Notes: generated by a model not told the origin, from the letters alone. Counted from the stretch's first letter, positions 18,569-27,621 are shown. The stretch is 46,813 nt of DNA from Rhizobium sp. BK376 (GCF_004341625.1 NZ_SLZG01000032.1:1-46813), one strand, 5' to 3'. Made by a program: numbers and translations.

Positions 18569-18795
18569 GGCACCGTAAAGTTAACCCACACTGATCAAAA
18601 ATGTTGCGCGCGGCTTTCGCTTATGCGGTTTGCAGGCGTGCGATTTCGTTCCACATCTGCATGGCTTCGGTTCTAAGTTCTCGATGATGGTCTGATGAAA
18701 TCTCGTGGCGTGGAATGTGAAAAAGGTTGGCGACCGGGTCATGAGTTGAAACGAAACGTTGGAGATGTCGGGCTGACTTGAAGCCCTTCATGATG
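18569..18795 (-). mobile_element. IS6-family insertion sequence remnant (one end and transposase C-terminus)
   Basis: The terminal repeat GGCACCGTAAAGTTAAC at 18569-18585 matches 15 of 17 bases of the left repeat of the 20156-20965 element. Next to it the minus strand encodes KSARHLQRFVSTHDPVANLF and IPRHEISSDHHRELRTEAM. This is the C-terminus of an IS6-family transposase and a diverged homologue of the same segment in the second copy. Similarity stops abruptly near 18795, so the rest of the element is gone. The orientation is the same as that of the downstream copy. Confidence 0.8.
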
Positions 18796-19473
18796 TGAAA
18801 AAGCATCCAAAGACGACCCCGTGGATATGGGACATAAATCATTGAAATATATTCGATTTCCTGGAGAAAGAAGCAGCCACGTCCGGCGTCGCCCATGACC
18901 CCATGGTCATTTCGATTTTCCTATAAATATCAAATTGTTGAGGGGGGACGCAACGGGGTCATTGTTTAAAGCCGGTTCACACAGCGGCTTTGCGCCTCCT
19001 GAGGGAGTACGAGCAAATGGCCGCTGCTCGGCAGAGAGTGCAGCTTCCTATCATGGATCCTCACAACCCATCGCAGTCCGATTGAGCCCGGTATCAACAC
19101 GGAACGTGCGGGCGGCAGTGATCTCGCCTCCCCTTCGGGCCGCGATGCCGAGGCTCCTGCGGCTACCTTTAGTCCACCCTTAGCGTGTCGAGAACTCCCG
19201 AAATCCCGGCCTGCGCTTCTCTGATCGGCGGGTTGAGGTTGTCGCGGATGTCAGCGGGGTGAATGTTCGGAGCCGATTCACACGTAGGACCAGAAAGCCG
19301 CTTCGCGGATCAATCCAGCCTTCAGGTCATCCTATGAACAATCCCCGCCTCAAAATCATCGTCAAGCTTTTCGAGACCTGCCGCTACAAGCACGATTGCA
19401 CGTAGCAGTGCTTCCCGGGGCTTGCGAAATAGTCAAATAATTTGTATATTTCGCATTAATTGAAGGAAGCGTG
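18796..19473. other. Stretch without a recognisable gene before the toxin-antitoxin pair
   Basis: I see no ORF with family motifs. There is a small dyad at 18895-18910 (ATGACC-CCAT-GGTCAT) and an AT-rich segment around 18921-18937. The last 50 bases (19425-19460) are AT-rich and probably hold the promoter of the antitoxin gene, with GAAGGAAG as its ribosome binding site. Confidence 0.4.
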
Positions 19474-19734
19474 ATGATGGAAAAATTCTCGACCGTCGAA
19501 TTGCTGCGAGACATCAAGACGGTGACCATGGCGGCAGACCGCCAGCCCGTCGCGATCACGCAGCATCGCAAACCAAGATATGTCCTTATGACCTACGACG
19601 AATTTGAAGCTTTGAAAAGCCGAGGTGATCTGCGCCGGGTTTATGGTCCGAACGAAGCTCCCGCAGATCTCGCGGCAATGATCCTTCCCGAGCTTGACCG
19701 GCTGATAGAGGAAGGGCGGGATGCCAATGGCTGA
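19474..19734 (+). CDS. Type II antitoxin, Phd/YefM family
   Basis: The 86-residue protein has the Phd/YefM N-terminal DNA-binding fold, FSTVELLRDIKTVTMAADRQ, followed by PVAITQHRKPRYVLMTYDEF. The C-terminus is acidic and would wrap the toxin. Starts at GTG 19471, ATG 19474 or ATG 19477 are all possible behind GAAGGAAG; I take 19474. Such proteins neutralise their toxin and repress their own operon. The toxin gene overlaps its 3' end by about 14 bp, the usual order of antitoxin first. Confidence 0.85.
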   Translation: MMEKFSTVELLRDIKTVTMAADRQPVAITQHRKPRYVLMTYDEFEALKSRGDLRRVYGPNEAPADLAAMILPELDRLIEEGRDANG

Positions 19735-20143
19735 CGTCCCGGCCAATGGTTCCGTAATCCGATACCCCTATCTCTGGGCGTGGCAACGCGACAAAGGAGA
19801 AACGGAAGGGCGAAAAAGCCGACCCGTTTGCATGGTTCTTGCGATTCCCAAGGGGAATCAGACGAACCTCATTCTGCTGGCCATTTCGGGAACGCCGCCT
19901 CGCTCTGACCAGACAGCCTTGGAGATTCCACAGCTCGAATGCCGCCGCGCCGGCATTCGTGAATGGAAAGATGCTTGGATCACCGTGTCGGAATTCAATC
20001 ACGATCTGGCGGAAGCCTCATTCTACTTCGATCCGAATGCGGAAGTGCTGGGATCGTTCAGCAAGGGCTTTCTTGCGAAGATCGCCGCAGCCTTCAAGCC
20101 GTTTCTGGCAAGCGCTAATGCCAGAATAAGCCGAACCGAATGA
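19721..20143 (+). CDS. Putative toxin, PemK/MazF-like
   Basis: The 140-residue protein opens with GSVIRYPYLWAWQRDKG and then GRKSRPVCMVLAI. The small-barrel opening followed by K-x-RPV is characteristic of the CcdB/PemK/MazF fold. MazF-type toxins cut RNA and CcdB-type toxins block gyrase; which applies here is not clear. The start at 19721 follows GAAGGGCGGG closely; an in-frame ATG at 19727 is an alternative. The overlap with the Phd/YefM gene supports a toxin-antitoxin pair, although Phd/YefM more often pairs with Doc or RelE/YoeB toxins, so this is a mixed module. The family call is moderately sure. Confidence 0.62.
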   Translation: MPMADVPANGSVIRYPYLWAWQRDKGETEGRKSRPVCMVLAIPKGNQTNLILLAISGTPPRSDQTALEIPQLECRRAGIREWKDAWITVSEFNHDLAEASFYFDPNAEVLGSFSKGFLAKIAAAFKPFLASANARISRTE

Positions 20144-20155
20144 AGCGATGCCCGC

Positions 20156-20965
20156 GGCATCGTAAACTTAACGGCAACGAGGCCAAACCATGGCGCGGGC
20201 AGAGTTCATCGGTCATGCTCGGGCAATTTTCGCCCACAGGTTCATCGCCGCTGAACGCAATTCGCGATGATGGCTGGAGGGGATGTCGTGACGGGGGATG
20301 TGGAACAGGTTGGCAATCGGGTCGTGGATGGAGACAAAGCGTTGTAAATGTCGCGGTGACTTGAAGCGCTTCATGACCCGCTCTCGCCGCCGGACTGGTT
20401 GGTGAGAATTCTCCGCCCGATTGTTCAACCCTTTGTGGGAGCGATGCTCAACGCCGGGCATGATCTGGCGCTTTGCGGCGTCGTAAGATCGAAGCTTATC
20501 GGTGATCATCACCCGCGGCTCTCGGCCCTGGCCCTTCAAAAGCTTGCGTATCAGACGCTTGGCTGCCTTGGCATTTCGGCGGCTTTGCACAAGAACCTCC
20601 AAGACGAACCCGTCCTGATCCACAGCGCGCCACAGCCAATGCTTCTTTTCCACCGATCGCAACCACGGCTTCATCGAGGTGCCATTTATCGCCGAGCCGA
20701 CCGGAGGAGCGGCCGCGGATCTCATTGGCGAAAGTTCGCCCAAATTTCTCCGCCCACAGCCGAACTGTCTGATGGGAGACAATGATCCCTCGAGCCGCCA
20801 GCAAGTCCTCGACCATCCGCAGGCTGAGAGGAAACCGGAAATACAGCCAAACGGCGTGAGCAATGATTTCAGCGGGAAAGCGATGGCGGCGATAGAGGGG
20901 ATCACGGTCTGTCATAGGCCGTCATCGCACATCGAATTCCAGCTTTTAGTTAAATTGACAATGCC
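20156..20965 (-). mobile_element. IS6-family insertion sequence, 810 bp
   Basis: The ends are GGCATCGTAAACTTAAC at 20156-20172 and, as inverted repeat, GTTAAATTGACAATGCC at 20949-20965, matching at 14 of 17 positions. An 810-bp length with a single transposase gene spanning nearly the whole element is typical of IS6/IS26-like elements. The eight flanking bases on either side (ATGCCCGC and GCCGGAAG) differ, so there is no target duplication. This fits co-integrate formation or later recombination rather than simple insertion. Confidence 0.85.
20213..20915 (-). pseudogene. IS6-family transposase, frameshifted
   Basis: The N-terminal part is in one frame from 20915 (HRFPAEIIAHAVWLYFRFPL, then DKWHLDEAVVAIGGK). 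The C-terminal part is in another frame (KKHWLWRAVDQDGFVLEVLV, then NAKAAKRLIRKLLKGQG and NRAENSHQPVRRRERVMKRF). The expected join, ...IGGKKHWLWRAVDQ..., would be restored by removing one A from the run GGAAAAGAAG around 20655-20665. The catalytic DDE residues are thus split over two frames. IS6 transposases are normally made from one frame, so a disabling insertion is the simplest reading. The ribosome would need a +1 shift to read through. Confidence 0.8.
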
Positions 20966-21848
20966 GCCGGAAGGATGGTTGCTGGCCGCGACAGCAGCGC
21001 GTTGATGCTTTGCGCCTTCTCGACGTCAAGGGGTGTTGCCAATGCCAATATCGGCCCGCGGCTGACTGTCCAAACCTTCTTTATCTCTTGCGTGCTCCTT
21101 TCGGACTTCTCGGGAGCGATTGTCGGTCATCCCGAAGTTTGGACTCCGCCAGCTTAGTGGCGAGACTTCAACGTGAAAACCTATCGAAGCCATACAGCAC
21201 AACTTTCTTTGGCGGTGGCGTCTCCACGAGACGTTTGCGGGTGAGGACGGCCATTCGATCCTCTGCTACCCCGACAGGACCACTATCAGAGTAACCTGTG
21301 TTCGGCTCGGCTCCCACGTGGCATGGCCGCCCTGATCTGTAATCAGCTTCTACGGTGAAACGAATTAAAAGCCTCCCAGTCAACATCGCGTCACCTTGTA
21401 AAAACAAAAGACGGCTAAGGCCGTTGCTATCGCGATGTGGCCCTGCATCCTCCTTTCAGGCGGCGACAAAGTTAGATTCCAGATGTCCAGAAGAAAGCAA
21501 GTTAGAGGGATTTGCCACGACATCCTCGGAACATTTGTTAACCGATACAACGATCTCTGCGTGGCAGGACACCCCACCTGGAGAAATCGGAGCGACAGAA
21601 GCTTATGACCCCCACTGTCGCGGCGGCGAGCCCTCGCTCAGTCGAGAGATGTTGCCCAACATTGATGATCTTCTCGTGCTCAACGCGCTGGACCGGAAGC
21701 GCGGCTGGCATTAAACCTTTCTCTGATAATGCCAAAAGCGACCGGCGGAGCGCCGATCAATTGCCCGAGTCGAGCGTCCGACCCGGAGAGAAATCGCATA
21801 AAAAACAATCTGAAACGATTTTCGCCCACGATTCGTGCAAGGGCGTTG
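20966..21848. other. Stretch without a recognisable gene upstream of the LacI operon
   Basis: About 880 bp between the IS6 element and the LacI promoter. Open frames of 60-120 codons exist on both strands, but none shows family motifs or a supported start. I treat it as degenerate DNA. Confidence 0.45.
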
Positions 21849-21908
21849 TTGACAGGCGGCGATTTGTAAAGAAAGCTAGGTAAATCGGTTTACTAAAGCG
21901 CTTTACTA
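21849..21908 (+). promoter_or_regulatory. Promoter and LacI-type operator of the LacI operon
   Basis: A perfect -35 TTGACA lies at 21849-21854. Downstream, 21894-21905 is the 12-bp perfect palindrome TAAAGCGCTTTA, the classic symmetric CG-centred operator of LacI/GalR regulators, 16 bp before the lacI-type ATG. The -10 is weak (an AAGCTA- or TAGGTA-like hexamer between 21873 and 21882). The operator position just downstream of the promoter predicts autorepression of the regulator and the genes behind it. I found no second copy elsewhere in the window. Confidence 0.75.
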
Positions 21909-21921
21909 TGGCTGATCTGGT

Positions 21922-22947
21922 ATGCTTGGCAAAAAAGTGACAAGTCTGAAGGATGTGGCAACGGCGGCTGGCGTGTCTGTCACTACGGTTTCGCGCATGC
22001 TGAACGGCACACTTGATCTGCCTGCGGCTACCCGAGAGCGGATCGAGACGGCAATCCGGGACCTTCACTACCAGCCCAATCCGCACGCGCGGCGTCTCAG
22101 TCGCGGCCGCAGCGACACGATCGGCCTTGTCGTGCCCGATATAGCCAATCCCTTCTTCGCAACCTTCGTCGCTGCCGTCGAAGCGGAAGCGGACACGAAC
22201 GGCCTGGCCGTTTCGCTCTATGCGACGCTCAACCGACCGGGTCGCGAGATTGCCTACCTCAGCCTGATCGAGCGCAACCATGTCGATGGGTTGGTCTTCA
22301 TTACCAACCATCCTGACGACGGAGAACTGGCGACGCTGATCAATCGCACCGGCAAAGTCATCGTAGTCGACGAGGACGTGCCGCTCGCAAATGTACCGAA
22401 ACTTTTCTGCGACAATGAGCAGGGCGGCTACCTCGCCGGACGCCATCTGGCAGAATTCGGCCATCACCGCGCTCTCTACCTCGGTGGCGCGGAAGAGATG
22501 ATCAGCACGCAACGGCGTTTTCGCGGCCTTCAGCGCGCGATGTCGGATCGCTACGGCGGCAAGGCGGAGGTTATCCGCTATGGTGGCGAATATACAGTGG
22601 ACTTCGGGCGCGAGGCAGCCCACCGCTTCATCGCCGAAGGGATGCCCACCACGGCGATCTTTGCAGGCTCGGACGAAATCGCCATCGGGCTAATCGAAGT
22701 TCTGCGGGCACAGGGAGTATCCATTCCAGCGGATGTTTCCGTCGTCGGTTTCGACGATGTCAGTCCCCTTCACCTCTTCGCTCCGCCGCTGACCGCGATC
22801 CACCAGCCGGTGCGCAGGCTGGGGCGGCGGGCTCTCGCGATGCTCGTTGAAACCAATTGGCAGGATGAACAGTCGCTCGCGACGGAAGAACTCCTGCCCG
22901 TAGAAATCGTCGTGCGAAATTCCGTTGCACCGCCGGCGAAACAATAA
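21922..22947 (+). CDS. LacI/GalR-family transcriptional regulator
   Basis: The 341-residue protein has the N-terminal LacI helix-turn-helix and hinge (LKDVATAAGVSVTTVSRMLN) and the periplasmic-binding-like core (TIGLVVPDIANPFFATFVAA to SVVGFDDVSPLHLFAPPLTA). It sits directly behind the TAAAGCGCTTTA operator and is the first gene of the operon, so it is probably autoregulated. A ribose-type importer follows 40 bp downstream. The effector is presumably the imported sugar-like compound or its phosphate. Confidence 0.92.
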   Translation: MLGKKVTSLKDVATAAGVSVTTVSRMLNGTLDLPAATRERIETAIRDLHYQPNPHARRLSRGRSDTIGLVVPDIANPFFATFVAAVEAEADTNGLAVSLYATLNRPGREIAYLSLIERNHVDGLVFITNHPDDGELATLINRTGKVIVVDEDVPLANVPKLFCDNEQGGYLAGRHLAEFGHHRALYLGGAEEMISTQRRFRGLQRAMSDRYGGKAEVIRYGGEYTVDFGREAAHRFIAEGMPTTAIFAGSDEIAIGLIEVLRAQGVSIPADVSVVGFDDVSPLHLFAPPLTAIHQPVRRLGRRALAMLVETNWQDEQSLATEELLPVEIVVRNSVAPPAKQ

Positions 22948-22986
22948 AACTGCAACGTCAAAAACCAAACAGAGGACAAGAGGAAC

Positions 22987-23943
22987 ATGAAATCCATCAG
23001 ACGCAGAACATTCGGTGCCGCGCTTGCCATGACGACCGCCTTGCTCGGCTTCGGCATGACCACGTCACTTGCGCATGCACAGGGCAAGACCTACGCGCTC
23101 GTGCAGATCAATCAGCAGGCGCTCTTCTTCAACCAGATCAATGCCGGCGCGCAGAAGGCGGCTGACGCCTCCGGCGACAAGCTGGTCATCTTCAATGCCA
23201 ACAATGACGCTTCGGCGCAGAACAGCGCAATTGAGACCTATATCCAGCAGAAGGTGGACGGCCTGATCGTCGTTGCCATCGATGTCAATGGCATCATGCC
23301 TGCCGTCAACGAAGCCGCGAAGGCCGGCATTCCGGTCGTCGCCATCGACGCCGTCCTCCCGGACGGTCCGCAAAAGGCGCAGATCGGCGTCGACAACGGC
23401 AAGGCCGGCGGCGACATCGGCGCCTATTTCGTCGATTACGTCAAAAAGAACATGGGCGGTAAAGCGAAGGTCGGTGTCGTCGGCGCGCTTAATTCCTTCA
23501 TCCAGAATTTGCGCCAGAAGGGTTTTGAAAACGCCATTAAGGGTAATGACGGCATCACCACCGCCGGCGTCGTCGATGGCCAGAATATCCAGGACAACGC
23601 GCTTTCCGCCGCTGAAAACCTGATAACCGGCAATCCCGACATGACGACCATCTATGCCACCGGCGAGCCGGCTCTGCTCGGCGCCATCGCCGCGGTTCAG
23701 AGCCAGGGCAAGCAGGATTCGATCAAGATCTTCGGTTGGGATCTGACAGCGCAGGCGATCTCCGCCATCGACAGCGGCTTTGTCGTTGCCGTGGTCCAGC
23801 AGGATCCGGCTGGCGAAGGCAAGGCAGCGGTCGAAAGCCTTGCCAAGCTCTCCGCCGGCGGCTCGGTCGAAAAGACGATTTCGATCCCGATCACGATCGT
23901 CACCAAGGCCAATGTCGACCCCTATCGTGCGATGTTCAAATGA
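22987..23943 (+). CDS. Ribose-type sugar-binding protein (RbsB-like)
   Basis: The 318-residue protein has a Sec signal peptide (through GMTTSLAHAQG) and the type-I periplasmic-binding fold of RbsB/FrcB: LVQINQQALFFNQINAGAQK, then VDGLIVVAIDVNGIMPAVNE, then GKAKVGVVGALNSF. It delivers the substrate to the permease at 24749. The start is supported by GAGGACAAGAGG upstream. The stop overlaps the ATPase start (ATGA). Confidence 0.9.
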   Translation: MKSIRRRTFGAALAMTTALLGFGMTTSLAHAQGKTYALVQINQQALFFNQINAGAQKAADASGDKLVIFNANNDASAQNSAIETYIQQKVDGLIVVAIDVNGIMPAVNEAAKAGIPVVAIDAVLPDGPQKAQIGVDNGKAGGDIGAYFVDYVKKNMGGKAKVGVVGALNSFIQNLRQKGFENAIKGNDGITTAGVVDGQNIQDNALSAAENLITGNPDMTTIYATGEPALLGAIAAVQSQGKQDSIKIFGWDLTAQAISAIDSGFVVAVVQQDPAGEGKAAVESLAKLSAGGSVEKTISIPITIVTKANVDPYRAMFK

Positions 23944-24752
23944 TATCCGATCAGCAGCCAGTCGCTGCTGCCGGCGCCGGGGACCCGAACGGTCCCCGGC
24001 AGCCCGGCGGCGCGCGGGGTAGCGTACCCGCAATATCCCTTCGGGGTATCCGCAAGGTCTTTGGATCCCATCAGGCGCTTCGCGGCGTCGATCTCGACCT
24101 CTATCCCGGCGAGTGCCTTGGCCTGGTCGGCGACAATGCCGCGGGCAAGTCGACGCTGACCAAGGTCATTTCGGGAACCTATATCCCCGATGACGGGACC
24201 ATCGCCGTAAATGGCGACGTCGTGCGCCTGTCGGGTCCGGCGGATGCACGCAACCGGCATATCGAGATGGTGTTCCAGGATCTGAGCCTGTGCGACCATG
24301 TCGACGTTGTCGGCAACCTCTTTCTTGGTCGCGAGCTCACCAAGGGACCGTTCCTCGATCACTCGCGCATGATCGCGGAAGCCCGCAAGATGCTGGACGC
24401 GCTGGAGATCCGTATTCCCAGGCTCTCTGCGAAGGTGGAAAAGCTGTCCGGCGGTCAGCGCCAGGCAATTGCGATCGCCCGGGCGGCGTCCTTCAATCCA
24501 AAGGTCCTCATCATGGATGAGCCGACCTCGGCGCTTGCCGTGGCCGAAGTCGAGGCTGTGCTTGCGCTCATCAATCGAGTGAAGGCAAAAGGCGTCTCTG
24601 TCGTCCTCATCACGCACCGCCTGCAGGACCTTTTCCGCGTCTGTGATCGCATCGCAGTCATGTACGAGGGAACCAAGGTCGCCGAACGCAACATCGCCGA
24701 GACCAACCTCGAAGATCTGGTGAAGCTCATCGTCGGAGGCGAAAGACATTGA
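23940..24752 (+). CDS. Sugar ABC transporter ATPase, single-domain (FrcA-like)
   Basis: The 270-residue protein contains one ATPase domain only, unlike the roughly 500-residue double ATPase RbsA. It has Walker A GDNAAGKST (Ala where Gly is usual), signature LSGGQRQA, Walker B VLIMDEPTSALA and switch His in LITHRLQD. A 30-residue N-terminal extension rich in Pro, Gly and Ala precedes the domain. The start is the ATG overlapping the upstream stop. The single-domain form is known from FrcA-type fructose importers of rhizobia, where it presumably works as a homodimer. Confidence 0.88.
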   Translation: MISDQQPVAAAGAGDPNGPRQPGGARGSVPAISLRGIRKVFGSHQALRGVDLDLYPGECLGLVGDNAAGKSTLTKVISGTYIPDDGTIAVNGDVVRLSGPADARNRHIEMVFQDLSLCDHVDVVGNLFLGRELTKGPFLDHSRMIAEARKMLDALEIRIPRLSAKVEKLSGGQRQAIAIARAASFNPKVLIMDEPTSALAVAEVEAVLALINRVKAKGVSVVLITHRLQDLFRVCDRIAVMYEGTKVAERNIAETNLEDLVKLIVGGERH

Positions 24753-25753
24753 CCGTCTACACTGAACGCTCAAAGGGCCATCCATTCGCCGACTTCCTTG
24801 CCGAACATGCGCAGGTCCTGTCGATCGCCGTCTTCTTCATCGTCTGCCTGCTGTTTTTCTCGGCGATGACAACGACGTTCATGACGCTCGGAAACATCCT
24901 GAACATCATCCGCCAGGCAGCGCCTATCCTTGTCGTCGCGATCGCCATGACGCTGGTGATTGTGACCGGCGGCATCGATCTTTCGGTCGGCTCGGCCGTC
25001 GCGCTCATCAACGCCGTCGCGGCGATCATCCTTGCGACGGGTGCGCCATGGCCGCTTGTCGTTATCGGGATGCTTATATTCGGCGGTGTGGTCGGGCTGT
25101 TGCAAGGCTGGTTCGTCGCCTATCAGGGCATACCGGCCTTCATCGTCACGTTGGCGGGCCTCTCTATCCTGCGCGGCGTGGCGCTCTACCTGACGCAGGG
25201 CTATTCGATCCCGATTAACAATCTGCCCGGCTTCTTCTTTCTCGGACGCGGCGAGATCCTGTCGATCCCGTTTCCGGCAATCGTCGCCATAGTTGTTGCC
25301 GCCCTCGGCGTCGTCATTGTCACCTACACCAAATACGGCCGGCAGATCATCGCGGTCGGCTCCAATCTGGAGGCCGCGCGGCGTGTCGGCATGCCGGCCA
25401 AATGGATCGTCGCGTCCGTCTATATGGTGTCGGGCATTGCCTGCGGCATTGCCGGCATCCTGACGGCCGCCCGTCTCGGCTCCGGCTCGTCGAATGCCGC
25501 CGTCGGCTTCGAGCTGCAGGTGATTGCGGCCGTCGTCCTCGGCGGCACATCGCTGACCGGAGGACGCGGCACGATGATCGGCACGGTGCTTGGCACTCTG
25601 ACCATCGCCGTCATCGGCAATGGCCTAATCCTGATGCACATTTCGCCGTTCTTCACGGAGATCGTCACCGGCGCGATCATCCTGATCGCCATTTGGCTCA
25701 ACACACGGATCTTCACCACGAACTTCCGATTCGGCGCGAAAAAGCGAGACTGA
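24749..25753 (+). CDS. Sugar ABC transporter permease (RbsC-like)
   Basis: The 334-residue, strongly hydrophobic protein has the RbsC-family motif VTGGIDLSVGSAVALINAV and the late segment LGGTSLTGGRGTMIGTVLG. It would start at TTG 24749, overlapping the ATPase stop (TTGA); no ATG upstream of the first membrane span is available. It forms the homodimeric channel of the importer. Confidence 0.9.
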   Translation: MTVYTERSKGHPFADFLAEHAQVLSIAVFFIVCLLFFSAMTTTFMTLGNILNIIRQAAPILVVAIAMTLVIVTGGIDLSVGSAVALINAVAAIILATGAPWPLVVIGMLIFGGVVGLLQGWFVAYQGIPAFIVTLAGLSILRGVALYLTQGYSIPINNLPGFFFLGRGEILSIPFPAIVAIVVAALGVVIVTYTKYGRQIIAVGSNLEAARRVGMPAKWIVASVYMVSGIACGIAGILTAARLGSGSSNAAVGFELQVIAAVVLGGTSLTGGRGTMIGTVLGTLTIAVIGNGLILMHISPFFTEIVTGAIILIAIWLNTRIFTTNFRFGAKKRD

Positions 25754-25754
25754 C

Positions 25755-26834
25755 ATGGCAAGCGAACTTTCGGAAGGGCATCTCGGCTCCGGCAAGGTCA
25801 TGACCGTTCGCGGGCCTGTGTCCGTCGACAGCCTTGGCGTGACGCTGATGCACGAGCACATTCTCAACGATTGCCGTTGCTGGTGGCATGCGCCCAAGAC
25901 GCCGGAGCGTCAATATCTGGCGGACGGCTTCGTCTGCATGGAAATCCTGAGCGAGTTGCATCAGGATCCCTTCGTCAACAAGCATAACATCACGCTCGAC
26001 GACGAAGTGCTGGCGATCAAGGAGCTTGCCGATTTCGCCAATCAAGGTGGCAAGACTGTGATCGAGCCGACCTGCCAGGGAATTGGCCGCGATCCCCGCG
26101 CGCTGGCACGCATTTCGGAAAAGACCGGCCTAAACATCATCATGGGTGCGGGCTTCTATCTCGGCTCCTCGCATCCGGCCAAGGTCGCGTCGATGAGCGT
26201 CGAGGCGATTGCGGACGAAATTGTTGCCGAAGCACTTCGTGGCGCTGAGGGAACCGATGTGAAGATCGGTTTGATCGGCGAGATCGGCGTATCGTCCGAC
26301 TTTACCGATGAGGAAAAGAAGTCGCTGCGGGGTGCTGCGCAAGCGCAGGTGCGCACCGGCCTGCCGGTGATGGTGCATCTACCCGGCTGGTTCCGGCTTG
26401 GTCATCAGGTGTTGGATATCGTCGCTTCAGAGGGGGCCGACCTCAGGCACACAGTGCTTTGCCATATGAACCCGTCGCATGACGACCTTGCCTATCAGAG
26501 CGAGCTTGCGGCGCGCGGCGCCTTCATCGAATACGACATGATCGGTATGGATTTCTTTTATGCCGATCAGCAGGTGCAATGCCCGAGCGACGACCAGGCG
26601 GCGCATGCAATCGTCGAGCTCATCGAGAGGGGACATCGCGACCGCATCCTGCTGTCGCATGACGTCTTCCTCAAAATGATGCTGAAGCATTACGGCGGCA
26701 ACGGCTACGGCTATATCCTCCGTCACTTCCTGCCGCGGCTCAAGCGGCATGGTCTCGACGACGCCAGCCTTGACATCCTCATGCGCGACAATCCGCGATC
26801 GGTTTTCGAGGCAAAGCACGCCTCCTCAAAATGA
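25755..26834 (+). CDS. Phosphotriesterase-family metal-dependent hydrolase (PTE/lactonase-like)
   Basis: The 359-residue TIM-barrel protein shows the binuclear metal site of the PTE family: MHEH (His33, His35), Glu176 in GEIG (the bridging position that is a carboxylated Lys in true phosphotriesterases), His208 in MVHLPG, His237 in CHMNPS and Asp303 in LLSHD. Family members act as lactonases, esterases or sugar-lactone hydrolases. It begins one base after the permease gene and is part of the operon. A lactone or cyclic ester derived from the imported sugar is a reasonable guess for its substrate. An organophosphate role is unlikely. Confidence 0.87.
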   Translation: MASELSEGHLGSGKVMTVRGPVSVDSLGVTLMHEHILNDCRCWWHAPKTPERQYLADGFVCMEILSELHQDPFVNKHNITLDDEVLAIKELADFANQGGKTVIEPTCQGIGRDPRALARISEKTGLNIIMGAGFYLGSSHPAKVASMSVEAIADEIVAEALRGAEGTDVKIGLIGEIGVSSDFTDEEKKSLRGAAQAQVRTGLPVMVHLPGWFRLGHQVLDIVASEGADLRHTVLCHMNPSHDDLAYQSELAARGAFIEYDMIGMDFFYADQQVQCPSDDQAAHAIVELIERGHRDRILLSHDVFLKMMLKHYGGNGYGYILRHFLPRLKRHGLDDASLDILMRDNPRSVFEAKHASSK

Positions 26835-26845
26835 ATGGAAAGACC

Positions 26846-27616
26846 ATGACAAAGAAAGTTCTTCTCGTCGGCGAAAGCTGGGTGAGTTCCGCCACGCACT
26901 ACAAAGGGTTCGACCAGTTCGGTAGCGTGACCTTTCACCTTGGCGCCGAGCCGCTGGTCAAGGCGCTGAAAGGCAGCGAATTCGAGCTGACCTACATGAC
27001 GGCTCACGAGGCGGTCGAGAAATTCCCCTTCGACATGGCCGGGCTAGAAGCCTATGACGCCATCATCCTCTCGGATATCGGAGCAAATTCTCTCCTTCTG
27101 CCGCCGGATGTCTGGCTGCATTCGAAGACCGTGCCGAACCGCCTCCGGCTGATCAAGGCTTGGGTGGAAAAGGGTGGGGCGCTGATGATGATCGGCGGCT
27201 ATTTCTCCTTCCAGGGGATCGACGGCAAGGCGCGCTGGCGACGCACGCCGGTCGAAGACGTGCTGCCCGTCACCTGCCTTCCCTATGACGACCGCGTCGA
27301 GATGCCGGAGGGATCGATTGCCTCGATCATCAAGCCGGACCATCCGACCGTTGCCGGCATGATAGGCGAATGGCCCTTCCTGCTGGGCGTCAATGAAGTG
27401 GAAGTGCGCGACAGGCCGGATGTGGAGGTGATCGCCCGCGTGCCGGAGGATCAGGGCGGACATCCGCTCCTTGTCGTCGGCGCCTTCGGCAAAGGTCGTA
27501 CGGCCGCCTGGACCTCGGATATCGGCCCACACTGGCTGTCGCCGGCCTTCTGCGAATGGGAAGGCTATGGGCGTCTCTGGAAGAATGTGCTCGGCTGGTT
27601 GACCAGGATGAGCTGA
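26846..27616 (+). CDS. Putative glutamine amidotransferase-like protein (GATase1/ThuA-like fold)
   Basis: The product starts MTKKVLLVGESWVSS. I choose the ATG at 26846 behind GGAAAGA; an earlier ATG at 26831 overlaps the previous stop. It continues with AYDAIILSDIGANSLLLPPD and GGALMMIGGYFSFQGIDGKA. The alpha/beta pattern and the GGY turn place it with the cytoplasmic GATase1-like proteins related to ThuA. I see no GxCxG nucleophile elbow, so amidotransferase activity is doubtful. ThuA-type proteins modify sugars in rhizobia, and a similar role would fit this operon. The family call is reasonable; the function is open. Confidence 0.7.
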   Translation: MTKKVLLVGESWVSSATHYKGFDQFGSVTFHLGAEPLVKALKGSEFELTYMTAHEAVEKFPFDMAGLEAYDAIILSDIGANSLLLPPDVWLHSKTVPNRLRLIKAWVEKGGALMMIGGYFSFQGIDGKARWRRTPVEDVLPVTCLPYDDRVEMPEGSIASIIKPDHPTVAGMIGEWPFLLGVNEVEVRDRPDVEVIARVPEDQGGHPLLVVGAFGKGRTAAWTSDIGPHWLSPAFCEWEGYGRLWKNVLGWLTRMS

Positions 27617-27621
27617 GCGTT

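Noticed and set aside
21010..21714. Several 60-120 codon frames between the IS6 element and the LacI operon
   Set aside because: No motifs, no ribosome binding sites, and mutually overlapping on both strands.
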